64,000 nt of DNA from an uncultured Pelagibacteraceae bacterium (lineage in GTDB: Bacteria > Pseudomonadota > Alphaproteobacteria > Pelagibacterales > Pelagibacteraceae). A model generated the notes under the pieces. The model did no database searches and was not told where the DNA came from. It saw only the letters and a program-made list of their open reading frames with translations. The DNA is taken from contig CACHTQ010000004.1 of NCBI GenBank assembly GCA_902582845.1, forward strand, positions 51,141 through 115,140. The letters are read 5' to 3'. Shown piece by piece: positions 1 to 8,400 of this stretch. The position numbers and the translations under genes are program-made. Numbering within the stretch: position 1 is the stretch's first letter; the number at the start of each line of letters is the position of its first letter.

Positions 1-597
1 ATTTGTTAGATCTTTTATTTCAGGTTCAATAGCACAATTTTTTAAAATAGAAGTACCATTTGCTAAACAAGCAGCAATTATAGAATTTTCAGTTGCTCCA
101 ACAGTTAGTTTAGGAAATTTAATAGTTGTTCCTTTTAATTTGCCTTTTGATTTAGCTAAAATATATCCATCTTTTAAAATATAGCTCATCCCAAGTTTTT
201 TAAGTGAGTCTAAATGATAATTAATTGGTCTAGCTCCAATTAAACATCCACCAGGTAAAGAAATTTTTGACTTACAATATTTTGCAATTAAAGGACCTAA
301 TACTAAAATTGAACCTCTCATCGTTTTTACAAGTGAATAACTTGCAAATGTTTTTAATTTTCTTTTATTGTGTATTCTAGCGACACTTCTGTCTTTAGAT
401 AAAATAATTTTTGAACCTAAAGATCTTAATAAACTAATCATTGTATTGATATCCTTTACCTTCGGTAAGTTTTTTAACACAACTGGTTGATTAAAAAGTA
501 AAGTCGCAGCTAAAATTGGAAGTGAGGAATTTTTTGATCCTGAGATTTTAACTTCTCCCCTTATCCTACTTGGGCCTTCAATAGAAAACTTATCCAT
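1..597 (-). CDS. murA: UDP-N-acetylglucosamine 1-carboxyvinyltransferase (5' part, cut by window edge)
   Basis: MurA transfers enolpyruvate from PEP to UDP-GlcNAc, the first committed step of peptidoglycan synthesis in the cytoplasm. Only the first 199 codons lie in the window; the rest continues beyond base 1. I see the N-terminal GSKNSSLP motif with the Lys-Asn pair at residues 22-23 and the loop PGGCLIGARPI with the catalytic cysteine near residue 118, the residue alkylated by fosfomycin in MurA. The start is ATG at 597-595, and the dcd stop follows 3 bases upstream of it, so the two genes are probably co-transcribed. Confidence 0.95.
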   Translation of the reverse strand, partial: MDKFSIEGPSRIRGEVKISGSKNSSLPILAATLLFNQPVVLKNLPKVKDINTMISLLRSLGSKIILSKDRSVARIHNKRKLKTFASYSLVKTMRGSILVLGPLIAKYCKSKISLPGGCLIGARPINYHLDSLKKLGMSYILKDGYILAKSKGKLKGTTIKFPKLTVGATENSIIAACLANGTSILKNCAIEPEIKDLTN

Positions 598-600
598 AAA

Positions 601-1161
601 TTATTTTTTTATTTTTGCTACCTGAATTGTAGTTTGACCCTGATATTTACCATTCTTAGACTTATATGTTGTGTCAGGTTGTGTATCTGATTTAAAAAAT
701 AAAAATTGAGCTATACCCTCGTTAGAATATATTTTTGCTGGATTGGGTGTAGTATTACTTAATTCTATAACTATATTTCCTTCAAATTCATTTTCGATTG
801 GTGTTACATTACAAATAATACCTGTTCGAGCATAAGTGCTTTTTCCAACACAAATACACAAAACATCTTTTGGAATCCTAAAATATTCAATTGTTTTGGC
901 TAAAGCAAATGAATTGGGTGGGATAATACAGTAAGGACCTTTTCTCTCAATAAAGTTATCATCTGAAAAATTTTTTGGGTCAACTAAAGAGCTATTTACA
1001 TTAGTGAATATTCTATATTCATCTGATATTCTTACATCATAGCCCATACTACTCAATCCATAGGAAATTTTACCCTCAGAGACTTGATGATCTAAAAAAG
1101 GTTCGATCATTTTGTGCTCTTTACACATTTTTTTTATCCAAGAATCAGGCTGGATAGACAT
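601..1161 (-). CDS. dcd: dCTP deaminase
   Basis: This 186-residue protein matches dCTP deaminase, which makes dUTP from dCTP to feed dTMP synthesis. The length is close to the 190-odd residues usual for the family. Conserved blocks include GYDVRIS, the [12 protein letters not shown] stretch, and the [13 protein letters not shown] segment that carries the catalytic glutamate, followed by GIAQFLFF. A bifunctional dCTP deaminase/dUTPase cannot be excluded from sequence alone. Its ATG overlaps the stop of the 33-residue gene upstream (TAATG), and murA follows 3 bases after its stop, pointing to one operon. Confidence 0.95.
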   Translation of the reverse strand: MSIQPDSWIKKMCKEHKMIEPFLDHQVSEGKISYGLSSMGYDVRISDEYRIFTNVNSSLVDPKNFSDDNFIERKGPYCIIPPNSFALAKTIEYFRIPKDVLCICVGKSTYARTGIICNVTPIENEFEGNIVIELSNTTPNPAKIYSNEGIAQFLFFKSDTQPDTTYKSKNGKYQGQTTIQVAKIKK

Positions 1162-1262
1162 TATTTTGTTTTCTTTTTATTTTTTTTTTGAAAAATTTTT
1201 CTTTTTTTTAAATTTTTTTTTAGAGCATAACTCAAACGCTCATTTTTATCTTTTACAATCAT
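1161..1262 (-). CDS. 33-residue basic protein coupled to dcd
   Basis: A 33-codon gene lies exactly between the 66-residue gene and dcd. Its ATG overlaps the upstream stop (ATGA at 1262-1259) and its TAA overlaps the dcd start (TAATG at 1163-1159). The product starts [20 protein letters not shown] and ends in a run of lysines. The central pattern (ERL-x2-AL-x2-NLK-x-RK) resembles short conserved hypothetical proteins I recall from other Alphaproteobacteria. The two-sided start/stop coupling is the main evidence that it is translated. No function can be assigned; a basic helix suggests RNA or ribosome contact, which is inference only. Confidence 0.75.
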   Translation of the reverse strand: MIVKDKNERLSYALKKNLKKRKIFQKKNKKKTK

Positions 1263-1459
1263 TCTTTATCTGGATTTGTAAGAAAATCTAAAGTAATTGG
1301 TTTAGATGTATCTAATACTTTTTCTTTATCATCATCTTTACGATTGCCATCTTTTGCAAGACGTTTAGCTTTTTTTTCAGCAAGTTTTCTCTCTCTTTTT
1401 GCTTGCTTTTCCATTAATTTAGCACTTTTAGTAGATTTATAATCGTAATGAATGCCCAT
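1259..1459 (-). CDS. 66-residue lysine-rich conserved hypothetical protein
   Basis: The product starts MGIHYDYKSTKSAKLMEKQA and is dominated by a charged helix of Lys/Arg/Glu/Ala up to about residue 48, then ends in a more ordinary segment with TLDFLTNP. There is no signal peptide or membrane segment. It is first in a small minus-strand group with the 33-residue protein, dcd and murA, coupled to the former by ATGA. I do not recognise a named family. Its position next to a nucleotide-pool enzyme does not by itself indicate a role. Confidence 0.75.
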   Translation of the reverse strand: MGIHYDYKSTKSAKLMEKQAKRERKLAEKKAKRLAKDGNRKDDDKEKVLDTSKPITLDFLTNPDKE

Positions 1460-1513
1460 AAAAATTTCCTAAGTAGATATAAATCATATTACACTAAAAA
1501 TTAAGGCAATAAT

Positions 1514-1543
1514 TTGAAAAAAATGCTTTATTATTAATAATAT
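1514..1543 (+). promoter_or_regulatory. Candidate sigma70-type promoter for the tRNA-like RNA
   Basis: TTGAAA at 1514-1519 and TAATAT at 1538-1543 are separated by 18 bases, and would start transcription near 1550, about 10 bases before the tRNA-like structure. In such AT-rich DNA a match of this quality can occur by chance. It is listed because it points in the same direction as the RNA, whereas both flanking genes lie on the other strand. Confidence 0.35.
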
Positions 1544-1559
1544 ACAATTTGTGATAATA

Positions 1560-1624
1560 GCTCCTGTAGTTAAATGGTCCTTGGTAAGGACTAATTCCCT
1601 GGTCAGTACAGGGTGGGAGCACCA
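1560..1624 (+). tRNA. tRNA-Thr(GGU)-like RNA lacking the D-arm
   Basis: A 65-base element folds as a tRNA without a D-arm. The acceptor stem is 1560-1566 with 1614-1620 (five Watson-Crick plus two G-U pairs), followed by A73 at 1621 and an encoded CCA at 1622-1624. The anticodon stem is 1576-1580 with 1588-1592 around loop TTGGTAA, giving anticodon GGU (Thr). The T stem is CCCTG with CAGGG around GTCAGTA, not the canonical TTCGAAT-type loop. Only nine bases (TAGTTAAAT) lie where the D-arm should be. G1-C72, C2-G71 and GGU agree with threonyl-tRNA synthetase recognition, and the anticodon arm and 3' end resemble ordinary bacterial tRNA-Thr. It ends directly at the stop codon of the neighbouring minus-strand gene. 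It could be a functional armless tRNA, a regulatory mimic, or a decaying tRNA. Confidence 0.6.
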
Positions 1625-2347
1625 CTAATTCTTATAAAATAATTTTCTAAGAAAGATTGTAATAAGGACTAAGCAAAAAAATGCTAAAATTGGGATGTAT
1701 ATTTCACTTGAAAAAATAACATCACTAAATTTTGGAATTTTTGCGTTTTTCTCAATAATTTTTTCCAACCCATCTCCAATCGAAACTACTAAAAAAATTT
1801 GAGGTATGATTCCAATAAATGTTGCAAAGAAAAAGTTTGATATTCTTACATTAAACAAGGTTGGTAAAAGACAACTTAATTGCCAAGGAACGCCACCTAC
1901 AAATCGATAAATTAATAAATAAATAAATTCTGAATTTTTAAAAATTCTTTCGAGTGATTTAAATCTATTCAAGAATTTATCTCTAATAATATTTTTTAAA
2001 AAGTAATTTCCAAAAGCATAAAGAAAAGTAGCACCTACACTCAACCCTAAGACTACAATAATAGTACCAACCCATTTACCTAAGATGAACCCACCTAAAA
2101 GAGCAATTGGAGATCCAAATCCTAAAAATGGAAATACCCATAAGATTGTTATAATTAAAAAGATTAAGGATATTAAAAATAAATTTGAATTTTTCAGCTC
2201 AAGAAAATATAATCTATTTTCTCTAATAAATTCATACGATGTTATCTCTTCAAGACTAAATTTTGAAAAAAACAACACTAAGAATATAATCACCAAAGTT
2301 AAATAAGATATACCTATGAATAATTTAATTTTTTTAGTTTTTTCCAT
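1625..2347 (-). CDS. TVP38/TMEM64-type (VTT domain) membrane protein
   Basis: This 240-residue integral membrane protein has an N-terminal helix (about residues 9-27), a second near 55-75, and the family core with FGSPIALLGGFILGKWVGT and the conserved YRFVGGVPWQLSCLLPTLFNV segment (about residues 147-170), then two further helices. These are hallmarks of the VTT/SNARE-associated family related to DedA proteins, some members of which act in lipid or phosphate handling. The precise substrate is not visible. It has its own ATG at 2347, divergent from rpmH, and its stop abuts the tRNA-like RNA. Confidence 0.85.
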   Translation of the reverse strand: MEKTKKIKLFIGISYLTLVIIFLVLFFSKFSLEEITSYEFIRENRLYFLELKNSNLFLISLIFLIITILWVFPFLGFGSPIALLGGFILGKWVGTIIVVLGLSVGATFLYAFGNYFLKNIIRDKFLNRFKSLERIFKNSEFIYLLIYRFVGGVPWQLSCLLPTLFNVRISNFFFATFIGIIPQIFLVVSIGDGLEKIIEKNAKIPKFSDVIFSSEIYIPILAFFCLVLITIFLRKLFYKN

Positions 2348-2438
2348 TATTAGCTATCGTATTTGTAAAATCTAATATTTGCTATTTATATATTTAATTA
2401 CTATAAAGATCGAAATTTTAATTAACTTAAATCACTTT

Positions 2439-2579
2439 ATGAAAAGAACATATCAACCTTCTAAAATTAAAAGAGCTAGAAAACATGGTTTTAGATCTAA
2501 AATGAAGACAAAAGGTGGAAAAAAACTTTTGGCTAGAAGAAGGGCTAGAGGCAGAAAGTCATTAACTGTTTCTGGTTAG
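2439..2579 (+). CDS. rpmH: Large ribosomal subunit protein bL34
   Basis: The 46-residue product starts [20 protein letters not shown] and ends with [13 protein letters not shown], the standard bL34 sequence and length. I chose ATG at 2439; the open frame extends upstream to 2379, but the added residues do not resemble bL34. It opens the classical bacterial order rpmH, rnpA, yidD, yidC, with rnpA 3 bases downstream. Confidence 0.97.
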   Translation: MKRTYQPSKIKRARKHGFRSKMKTKGGKKLLARRRARGRKSLTVSG

Positions 2580-2582
2580 TCA

Positions 2583-2924
2583 ATGAAAAGCAAATTTCTT
2601 GCTCTTTCAAAAAATGAAGACTTTCGTACTTTGCTAAAAAGCAAAAAAGCCTCCAATAAATATGTTACGATTTTTTTTGGACGTCTTAAAAATAAAAATA
2701 AAAATAATTTAAATATCTCATTTGTTACTAAAAAAAAAATTGGAAATGCTGTGAAAAGAAATAAAATAAAAAGGCGGCTTAGAAATATAATGAATGATGC
2801 GTATAAAAAAATATCAATAAATCTTAATTATTCATATCTTGTTATTGCCAAGCCAACTATGCTAAACAATGAGTTTAAAAAAATGAAAGAAATATTGTTT
2901 CTAGAATTTGAAAAAATAAAATAA
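2583..2924 (+). CDS. rnpA: Ribonuclease P protein component
   Basis: This 113-residue basic protein is the protein subunit of RNase P, which matures tRNA 5' ends with the catalytic RNA (not in this window). It shows the N-terminal [15 protein letters not shown] segment, a central [23 protein letters not shown] block holding the conserved RNR-like motif ([10 protein letters not shown]), and a C-terminal helix. Its TAA overlaps the yidD start (TAATG at 2922-2926), so the two are translationally coupled. Confidence 0.95.
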   Translation: MKSKFLALSKNEDFRTLLKSKKASNKYVTIFFGRLKNKNKNNLNISFVTKKKIGNAVKRNKIKRRLRNIMNDAYKKISINLNYSYLVIAKPTMLNNEFKKMKEILFLEFEKIK

Positions 2925-3163
2925 TGAATTTTGTAACTCTTATATTAATTAAATTAATCAAATATTATCAATATCTAATAAGTCCTTTAATTGGTCATTC
3001 ATGTAGATATTTACCAACTTGCTCAGAATACAGTATTGAGGCACTCAAAACATTTGGTTTTTTTAAAGGCCTTTCATTAAGCATTAAAAGAATTTTATCA
3101 TGTCACCCATGGGGAAATGGGGGGTTTGATCCAGTTAAAAAAGAAATGAAAGTAAAAAAGTAA
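2924..3163 (+). CDS. yidD: Membrane protein insertion efficiency factor YidD
   Basis: The 79-residue product contains the family signature: [20 protein letters not shown], a second conserved stretch and [12 protein letters not shown], including the conserved cysteines. YidD is thought to assist YidC-dependent membrane insertion at the inner membrane via an N-terminal amphipathic helix. It overlaps rnpA upstream and yidC downstream, each by a TAATG junction. Confidence 0.95.
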   Translation: MNFVTLILIKLIKYYQYLISPLIGHSCRYLPTCSEYSIEALKTFGFFKGLSLSIKRILSCHPWGNGGFDPVKKEMKVKK

Positions 3164-4842
3164 TGGATTCAAAAAATACAATAGCAGCTATTGCATTATC
3201 TTCAGCAGTAATAGTTTTATACTCATTATTTTTTGTTCCTGAAAAACCAGTAACAAATCAAAATCTAGTTGAAAAAGAAAAAATTGAACAAAGTACTGAT
3301 ACACCAAGCTTAGAACAAAAAGATGCTTTTATTAAAATTTCGAGAAAAGACGCTTTAACTGAAAGTGAGAGAGTTGATTTTGAAAATTCTAATGTGATTG
3401 GTTCGATATCTTTAAAAGGTGCAGCAATAGATGATTTAACTTTTAAAAATTATAATGTTGAACTTGAGAGTAATGAAAAAATAACACTATTGGGACCAAG
3501 AAATATTAAAGATGGTTATTTAATTGAGAGTGGATTTGTAACATCAGATAAGAATATTGACATTCCCACATCAGAGACTGTGTGGTCTATTAAAGGAAAT
3601 AGAAAATTAACTGAAAATTCTCCTATTAAATTATTCTGGACTAATAATCAAGGAATTACCTTTGAAAAAGAAATTTCTTTAGACGATAAATATCTATTTT
3701 CAATCAAACAAAGAGTTGTTAACAAAACAAGTGGTAAATATGATTTTTATTCTTATGGTCAAATTATAAGAAATGAGATCCCAGACATTATAGACTTTTT
3801 AATTCTTCATGAGGGTTTAATTGCAACTCTAGATGATGAATTAATCGAAGAAGATTATGATGATATTCAAGAAAAAAAGTTTGCAAGAATTGCTCAAAAA
3901 GGTTGGTTAGGTATCAGTGACAAATATTGGATTACATCATTAATACCTCCAAAAGATAAAGAATTTAAAACAACCTTTGATTATAAAGATAAATTTAGGG
4001 CTAATTTTATTGCAACTGAACCTCTTGAATTAGGTCCAAATAGTTCTATTGAAGAAAATTTACAAATAATTGTTGCTGCTAAAAGAGTAGACGTTATTGA
4101 TGGCTATGCAAAAAGCTTGGCCATAGATAAGTTTGACCTAGTTATTGATTGGGGTTTTTTATATTTCATAACAAAACCTTTATTTTTTGGTATTGATTAT
4201 TTTTTTAAATTACTTGGTAATTATGGATTAGCAATTATAGCTATAACAATTTGTATACGTTTAGTTTTCTTTCCTTTGGCGAATTTTTCTTTTAGGAGCA
4301 TGGCAAAAATGAAAGCGCTTACTCCAGAAATGGCAAGATTAAAAGAACTTCATAAGAATGATAAAATGAAGTTACAACAAGAGATGATGGCTCTATATAA
4401 GAAAGAAAAAGTCAATCCAATGTCAGGATGTCTTCCTATTCTTGTTCAAATCCCTGTTTTTTTTGCTTTGTATAAAGTTTTATTCGTGACAATAGAAATG
4501 AGACATATGCCTTTTTATGGATGGATTCATGACTTAAGTGAACGTGATCCTACAAGTATATTTAATCTATTCGGGTTACTACCTTATGATGTGCCAGGCT
4601 TCTTGGTAATAGGAGTGTGGCCCGTATTAATGGGATTATCCATGTATGTTCAACAAAAACTAAATCCAGCTCCCACAGATGATCTCCAAAAAAAGATCTT
4701 TGCGTTTTTTCCACTTTTCTTGACAGTAATACTTGCGCCATTTCCAAGTGGGTTAGTAATTTACTGGACAGTGAATAATATACTAACTATGGCTCAACAG
4801 GTTTTCATCATGAAGAAGACAACTGTTAAGACTGTCACTTAA
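3163..4842 (+). CDS. yidC: Membrane protein insertase YidC
   Basis: The 559-residue YidC/Oxa1 insertase has an N-terminal membrane anchor (about residues 8-27), a large periplasmic beta domain typical of Gram-negative YidC (about 60-330), and the conserved membrane core from about residue 340. Recognisable core segments are NYGLAIIAITICIRLVFFPL, the NPMSGCLPILVQIPVFFALY block, and the final FPSGLVIYWTVNNILTMAQQ helix. The length matches Gram-negative homologues. The essential GTPase gene engB, often between yidC and argB in Alphaproteobacteria, is not present here. Confidence 0.97.
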   Translation: MDSKNTIAAIALSSAVIVLYSLFFVPEKPVTNQNLVEKEKIEQSTDTPSLEQKDAFIKISRKDALTESERVDFENSNVIGSISLKGAAIDDLTFKNYNVELESNEKITLLGPRNIKDGYLIESGFVTSDKNIDIPTSETVWSIKGNRKLTENSPIKLFWTNNQGITFEKEISLDDKYLFSIKQRVVNKTSGKYDFYSYGQIIRNEIPDIIDFLILHEGLIATLDDELIEEDYDDIQEKKFARIAQKGWLGISDKYWITSLIPPKDKEFKTTFDYKDKFRANFIATEPLELGPNSSIEENLQIIVAAKRVDVIDGYAKSLAIDKFDLVIDWGFLYFITKPLFFGIDYFFKLLGNYGLAIIAITICIRLVFFPLANFSFRSMAKMKALTPEMARLKELHKNDKMKLQQEMMALYKKEKVNPMSGCLPILVQIPVFFALYKVLFVTIEMRHMPFYGWIHDLSERDPTSIFNLFGLLPYDVPGFLVIGVWPVLMGLSMYVQQKLNPAPTDDLQKKIFAFFPLFLTVILAPFPSGLVIYWTVNNILTMAQQVFIMKKTTVKTVT

Positions 4843-4871
4843 ATAATTGATTATCTTAAGACAATAAATAA

Positions 4872-5720
4872 ATGGATTTAAAAAAAATACTTCCACAAAA
4901 TGGTCCACCAATAAATGAGGTTTCAAAATACATAGAAAAATATAAAAACGATCTCATCGTAATAAAATACGGAGGAAATGTTTTTATAGACAGAAAAATC
5001 TTTGATAATTTTATAACAGATATAAACATACTAAATAAACTAGGTATTTCTTTTACAGTTGTTCATGGAGGAGGTCCTAGAATAAAAAGAGAATTAGATA
5101 AATCAAATATTCAATCAAAATTTATCAGAGGCTTAAGGGTGACTGATGAAAAAATCATAAGCATCGTTGAGTCAGTTTTAATTGATTTTAATAATGATAT
5201 TGTTGACTCTTTGAAAAAGTTTGGAACTGATGCTGTCTCAATCCACACACAAAAAAATAATATTATTAAAGTAACCCCAGAGGCTAAAGAGCTCGGATTT
5301 GTAGGAATACCTAATCAAATTGATAATAATCTTATTGAAAAAATTCTTAATAAAAAACAAGTCCCAATAATTTCACCATTGGGTTTAGGAAATGACAATC
5401 GTCCATATAATATCAATGGAGATACAGCCGCCGGTGCAATTGCGAAGTCTTTAAAATCTAGAAGATTACTTTTAATGACTAACGTTGAAGGAGTTTTAGA
5501 TAAAAACAAAAAATTAATTAATGAAATCTCTTCATCGGAAATTTTGAAAATGATTGAGGATAATACAATTACCGAAGGTATGATACCTAAAATCAACACT
5601 TGTTTGGATGCTGTAAATAATGGAGTAACAGCAGTTGGAATAATTGATGGTAGAAAACAACACTCTATATTATTTGAAATTTTTTCCGACAAGGGCTCTG
5701 GAACTTTAATTAGAAGATGA
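4872..5720 (+). CDS. argB: Acetylglutamate kinase
   Basis: ArgB phosphorylates N-acetylglutamate, the second step of arginine synthesis. The 282 residues contain the kinase motifs IKYGGNVF (phosphate-binding lysine), VHGGGPRIKRELDK (substrate loop), NINGDTAAGAIAKSL and LLLMTNVEGVLD. Length and motifs are typical. It follows yidC after 29 bases and overlaps the HAD hydrolase start by ATGA at 5717-5720. argH lies far away at 60239. Confidence 0.96.
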   Translation: MDLKKILPQNGPPINEVSKYIEKYKNDLIVIKYGGNVFIDRKIFDNFITDINILNKLGISFTVVHGGGPRIKRELDKSNIQSKFIRGLRVTDEKIISIVESVLIDFNNDIVDSLKKFGTDAVSIHTQKNNIIKVTPEAKELGFVGIPNQIDNNLIEKILNKKQVPIISPLGLGNDNRPYNINGDTAAGAIAKSLKSRRLLLMTNVEGVLDKNKKLINEISSSEILKMIEDNTITEGMIPKINTCLDAVNNGVTAVGIIDGRKQHSILFEIFSDKGSGTLIRR

Positions 5721-6409
5721 AAAATTTTAAAGAAATGAAGTATCTTCTGTTAGATCTTGATGGGGTTTGTTACGGTAAACATAATAACTACTCTTTAGAG
5801 AAAGTGTTTGGACAAGTATCGCAAAGAATGACGATGTTCATATCTGAGAGACTAAAAATAAATATGGAAGAAGCAAAAAAATTACAGACTGATTATTTTT
5901 ATAAATACAATACCAGTTTAAATGGTCTAATGATACATCATGATATACCTCCAGAAGAATTCCTAAAATATGTTCACACAATAGATCTTTCATTTATGAA
6001 AGAGGACAAGGTTATGAGGAGTGAACTTGAAAAATTAAAAATGGAAAAGTTTATTTTTACTAATGGAAGTGCTGAACATGCGGAAAATATTTTAAGTCAT
6101 TTGGGCGTTTATGATCTTTTTGGAAGAGATAAAGTTTTCGATATTAAGGATGCTGGGTATGTGCCAAAACCTGAGGCTAAAACTTTTGATCTAATGGTTA
6201 AAAAATTTGGATTAAATCCTAAAGAAACCATTTATATAGAAGATATCGCAAAAAACCTAAGTATTGGTTATGAACGAGGTTGTGCAACTGTTTGGTTAAT
6301 TAATGACGAACATTTTGGCAAGATGGATTCTGATAAAGATTATATTTCTCATAAAATTGAAAATCTGTCTTTATTTCTCAAAGAAATAAGGTTATTAAAA
6401 AGTCAGTAA
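5717..6409 (+). CDS. HAD-superfamily hydrolase, pyrimidine 5'-nucleotidase-like
   Basis: This 230-residue cytoplasmic HAD phosphatase has motif I DLDGVCY (residues 13-19; nucleophile and general acid Asp), motif II FTNGSAEH, motif III lysine in GYVPKPE, and motif IV YIEDIAKN. The cap insertion after motif I is helical, and the layout matches the SDT1/phn1-like pyrimidine 5'-nucleotidase group found next to argB in other Alphaproteobacteria. The substrate is inferred from family only. It is coupled to argB and followed 3 bases later by dapD. Confidence 0.85.
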   Translation: MKNFKEMKYLLLDLDGVCYGKHNNYSLEKVFGQVSQRMTMFISERLKINMEEAKKLQTDYFYKYNTSLNGLMIHHDIPPEEFLKYVHTIDLSFMKEDKVMRSELEKLKMEKFIFTNGSAEHAENILSHLGVYDLFGRDKVFDIKDAGYVPKPEAKTFDLMVKKFGLNPKETIYIEDIAKNLSIGYERGCATVWLINDEHFGKMDSDKDYISHKIENLSLFLKEIRLLKSQ

Positions 6410-6412
6410 ATT

Positions 6413-7240
6413 ATGTCTTTAGAAAAAATTATAAATGATGCTTGGAAAAACAAAGATCAAGTAAATCCAAATTCGGATCAATCTTTAAAGGATGCAATCA
6501 ATCAAGTAATAGGTGAATTGGATAGTGGTAAATCAAGAGTTGCTGAAAAAATAAATGGAGAATGGGTAACTCATCAACACCTAAAGAAAGCGATTATGTT
6601 AAGTTTTAGAATCTATCCAATGGAAAATTTAAATGGGCCTTATTCCAGTTGGTATGATAAGGCACATTTGTTAAAAGGAAAAACAGCTGGCTGGACGAAA
6701 GAAGATCATGAGAGAGCAGGATTTAGAATGGTGCCAAACTCACCTGTTAGAAAAGGATCATTTGTAGGTAAAGATGCTGTTCTTATGCCATGTTATGTAA
6801 ACATTGGTGCTTACATTGGAGCTAAAACGATGATGGATACATTCAGTCGTGCTGGTAGTTGTTGCCAGATTGGGGAGAATTGCCATATATCTGCTGGGTC
6901 AGGAGTTGGAGGGGTGTTAGAACCTGCTCAAGCATTACCCACAATAATAGAAGATAATGTATTTTTAGGAGCAATGTCTGAGGTGGTTGAGGGAGTGATT
7001 GTTGGAGAAGGATCTGTGTTAAGCATGGGAATGCTGATTACACAATCTACAAAAATTGTAAATAGATCAACTGGTGAGATCACGTATGGAAAAATTCCTC
7101 CATACTCAGTTGTTGTACCAGGTTCTCTTCCCGATAAAAAAAATCCATCTGCTCCATCACTAAGCTGTGCAGTAATAATCAAGCAAGTAGACGAAAAAAC
7201 TAGATCAAAGACATCAATTAATGATCTTTTAAGAGATTAA
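6413..7240 (+). CDS. dapD: 2,3,4,5-tetrahydropyridine-2,6-dicarboxylate N-succinyltransferase
   Basis: DapD succinylates tetrahydrodipicolinate in the succinylase route to meso-diaminopimelate and lysine. The 275-residue length is standard. Conserved segments include RIYPMENLNGPYSSWYDK, FRMVPNSPVRKGSFVGKDAV, and a left-handed beta-helix of hexapeptide repeats (about residues 115-215) with VGEGSVLSMGM and IPPYSVVVPGSLP. dapE follows after 2 bases, and lysA at 61758 completes part of the same pathway elsewhere. Confidence 0.97.
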   Translation: MSLEKIINDAWKNKDQVNPNSDQSLKDAINQVIGELDSGKSRVAEKINGEWVTHQHLKKAIMLSFRIYPMENLNGPYSSWYDKAHLLKGKTAGWTKEDHERAGFRMVPNSPVRKGSFVGKDAVLMPCYVNIGAYIGAKTMMDTFSRAGSCCQIGENCHISAGSGVGGVLEPAQALPTIIEDNVFLGAMSEVVEGVIVGEGSVLSMGMLITQSTKIVNRSTGEITYGKIPPYSVVVPGSLPDKKNPSAPSLSCAVIIKQVDEKTRSKTSINDLLRD

Positions 7241-7242
7241 AA

Positions 7243-8400
7243 ATGCAAAAAATTAATGAATTACAATTAGCTAAAGAGCTAATTAGGTTTCCAAGTATTA
7301 CTCCAGTAGACGCTGGGGTGATGAAATTTTTAGAAAAAAAATTGAAAAAACTTGGTTTCAAAACAAAATTACTTGAATTTAAGGAGAAAAATTTCAAACC
7401 AGTTAAAAATTTATATGCAAGGTTGGGAAGAAAAGAACCTAATTTTTGTTATGCAGGTCACCTAGATGTTGTTCCCCCGGGTAATATAAAAGATTGGACT
7501 ATAAATCCATTTAAACCATCTGTAAAAAATAATCATCTAATTGGAAGAGGTGCAAATGATATGAAAAGTTCTGTTGCAGCTTTTGTTTCTGCTGTAAGCA
7601 ATTTTTTATCAAAAAATGAAAAATTTAATGGATCAATTAGTCTATTAATTACTGGAGATGAAGAGGGTGATGCAATAAATGGTACCAAAAAAGTTGTAGA
7701 ATATTTAAAAAAAAGAAAAGAGAAAATAAATTTTTGTCTTGTTGGTGAACCAACTAATCCAAATAAATTAGGTGAGATGATTAAAATTGGGCGTAGGGGA
7801 AGTTTGACTGGTAAATTGATTATATTTGGTTTACAAGGTCATGTTGCATATCCTGCTAGAGCAAATAATCCTTCAACTATAATTGTTAATATTTTAAAAG
7901 AACTGAAAAATATTAATTTTGATAAAGGAACTAAAGATTTTCAGCCTACAAACTTAGAAGTTACTCGGATAAATATAAATAATACTGCAGATAACGTTGT
8001 TCCAGCGATAGCTGAAGCAACATTTAACATAAGATTTAACAATAAACATTCATCAACTTCTCTTAAAAAAAAACTTAATAAGATTTTCAGAAAAATAACT
8101 AAAAAGCATAAATCAAAATTTAAAATAGAATATAGAGTTTCTGGTGAAGCTTTTTTAACAAAACCTGATAAAACGACATTTATGATACAAAATGTCATTA
8201 AAAAAATAACAAAAATAAAGCCAAAATTATCTACGACAGGTGGAACTTCAGACTTAAGATTTGTAAGAAATATATGTCCTGGTCTTGAATTTGGTTTAGT
8301 TGGAAAAACTATGCATAAAGTTGATGAGGCAGTATCTTTAAAAGATTTAAAAAATCTAACTAAAATTTATGAAAGCATTTTAAAAAATTATTTTAAATGA
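7243..8400 (+). CDS. dapE: Succinyl-diaminopimelate desuccinylase
   Basis: This 385-residue M20 metallohydrolase removes succinate from N-succinyl-diaminopimelate. The metal site is visible: YAGHLDVVPPG (His and the following Asp), GRGANDMKSS (bridging Asp), TGDEEGDAINGT (general base Glu and ligand), LVGEPT, and a C-terminal STTGGTSDLRF block. It is directly downstream of dapD, and its stop overlaps the start of the deacetylase-like gene (ATGA at 8397-8400). Confidence 0.96.
   Translation: MQKINELQLAKELIRFPSITPVDAGVMKFLEKKLKKLGFKTKLLEFKEKNFKPVKNLYARLGRKEPNFCYAGHLDVVPPGNIKDWTINPFKPSVKNNHLIGRGANDMKSSVAAFVSAVSNFLSKNEKFNGSISLLITGDEEGDAINGTKKVVEYLKKRKEKINFCLVGEPTNPNKLGEMIKIGRRGSLTGKLIIFGLQGHVAYPARANNPSTIIVNILKELKNINFDKGTKDFQPTNLEVTRININNTADNVVPAIAEATFNIRFNNKHSSTSLKKKLNKIFRKITKKHKSKFKIEYRVSGEAFLTKPDKTTFMIQNVIKKITKIKPKLSTTGGTSDLRFVRNICPGLEFGLVGKTMHKVDEAVSLKDLKNLTKIYESILKNYFK

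Noticed and set aside
1162-1258. Poly-T rich stretch considered as non-coding or a repeat
   Set aside because: On the minus strand it encodes the lysine-rich 33-residue protein bounded by coupled start and stop codons.
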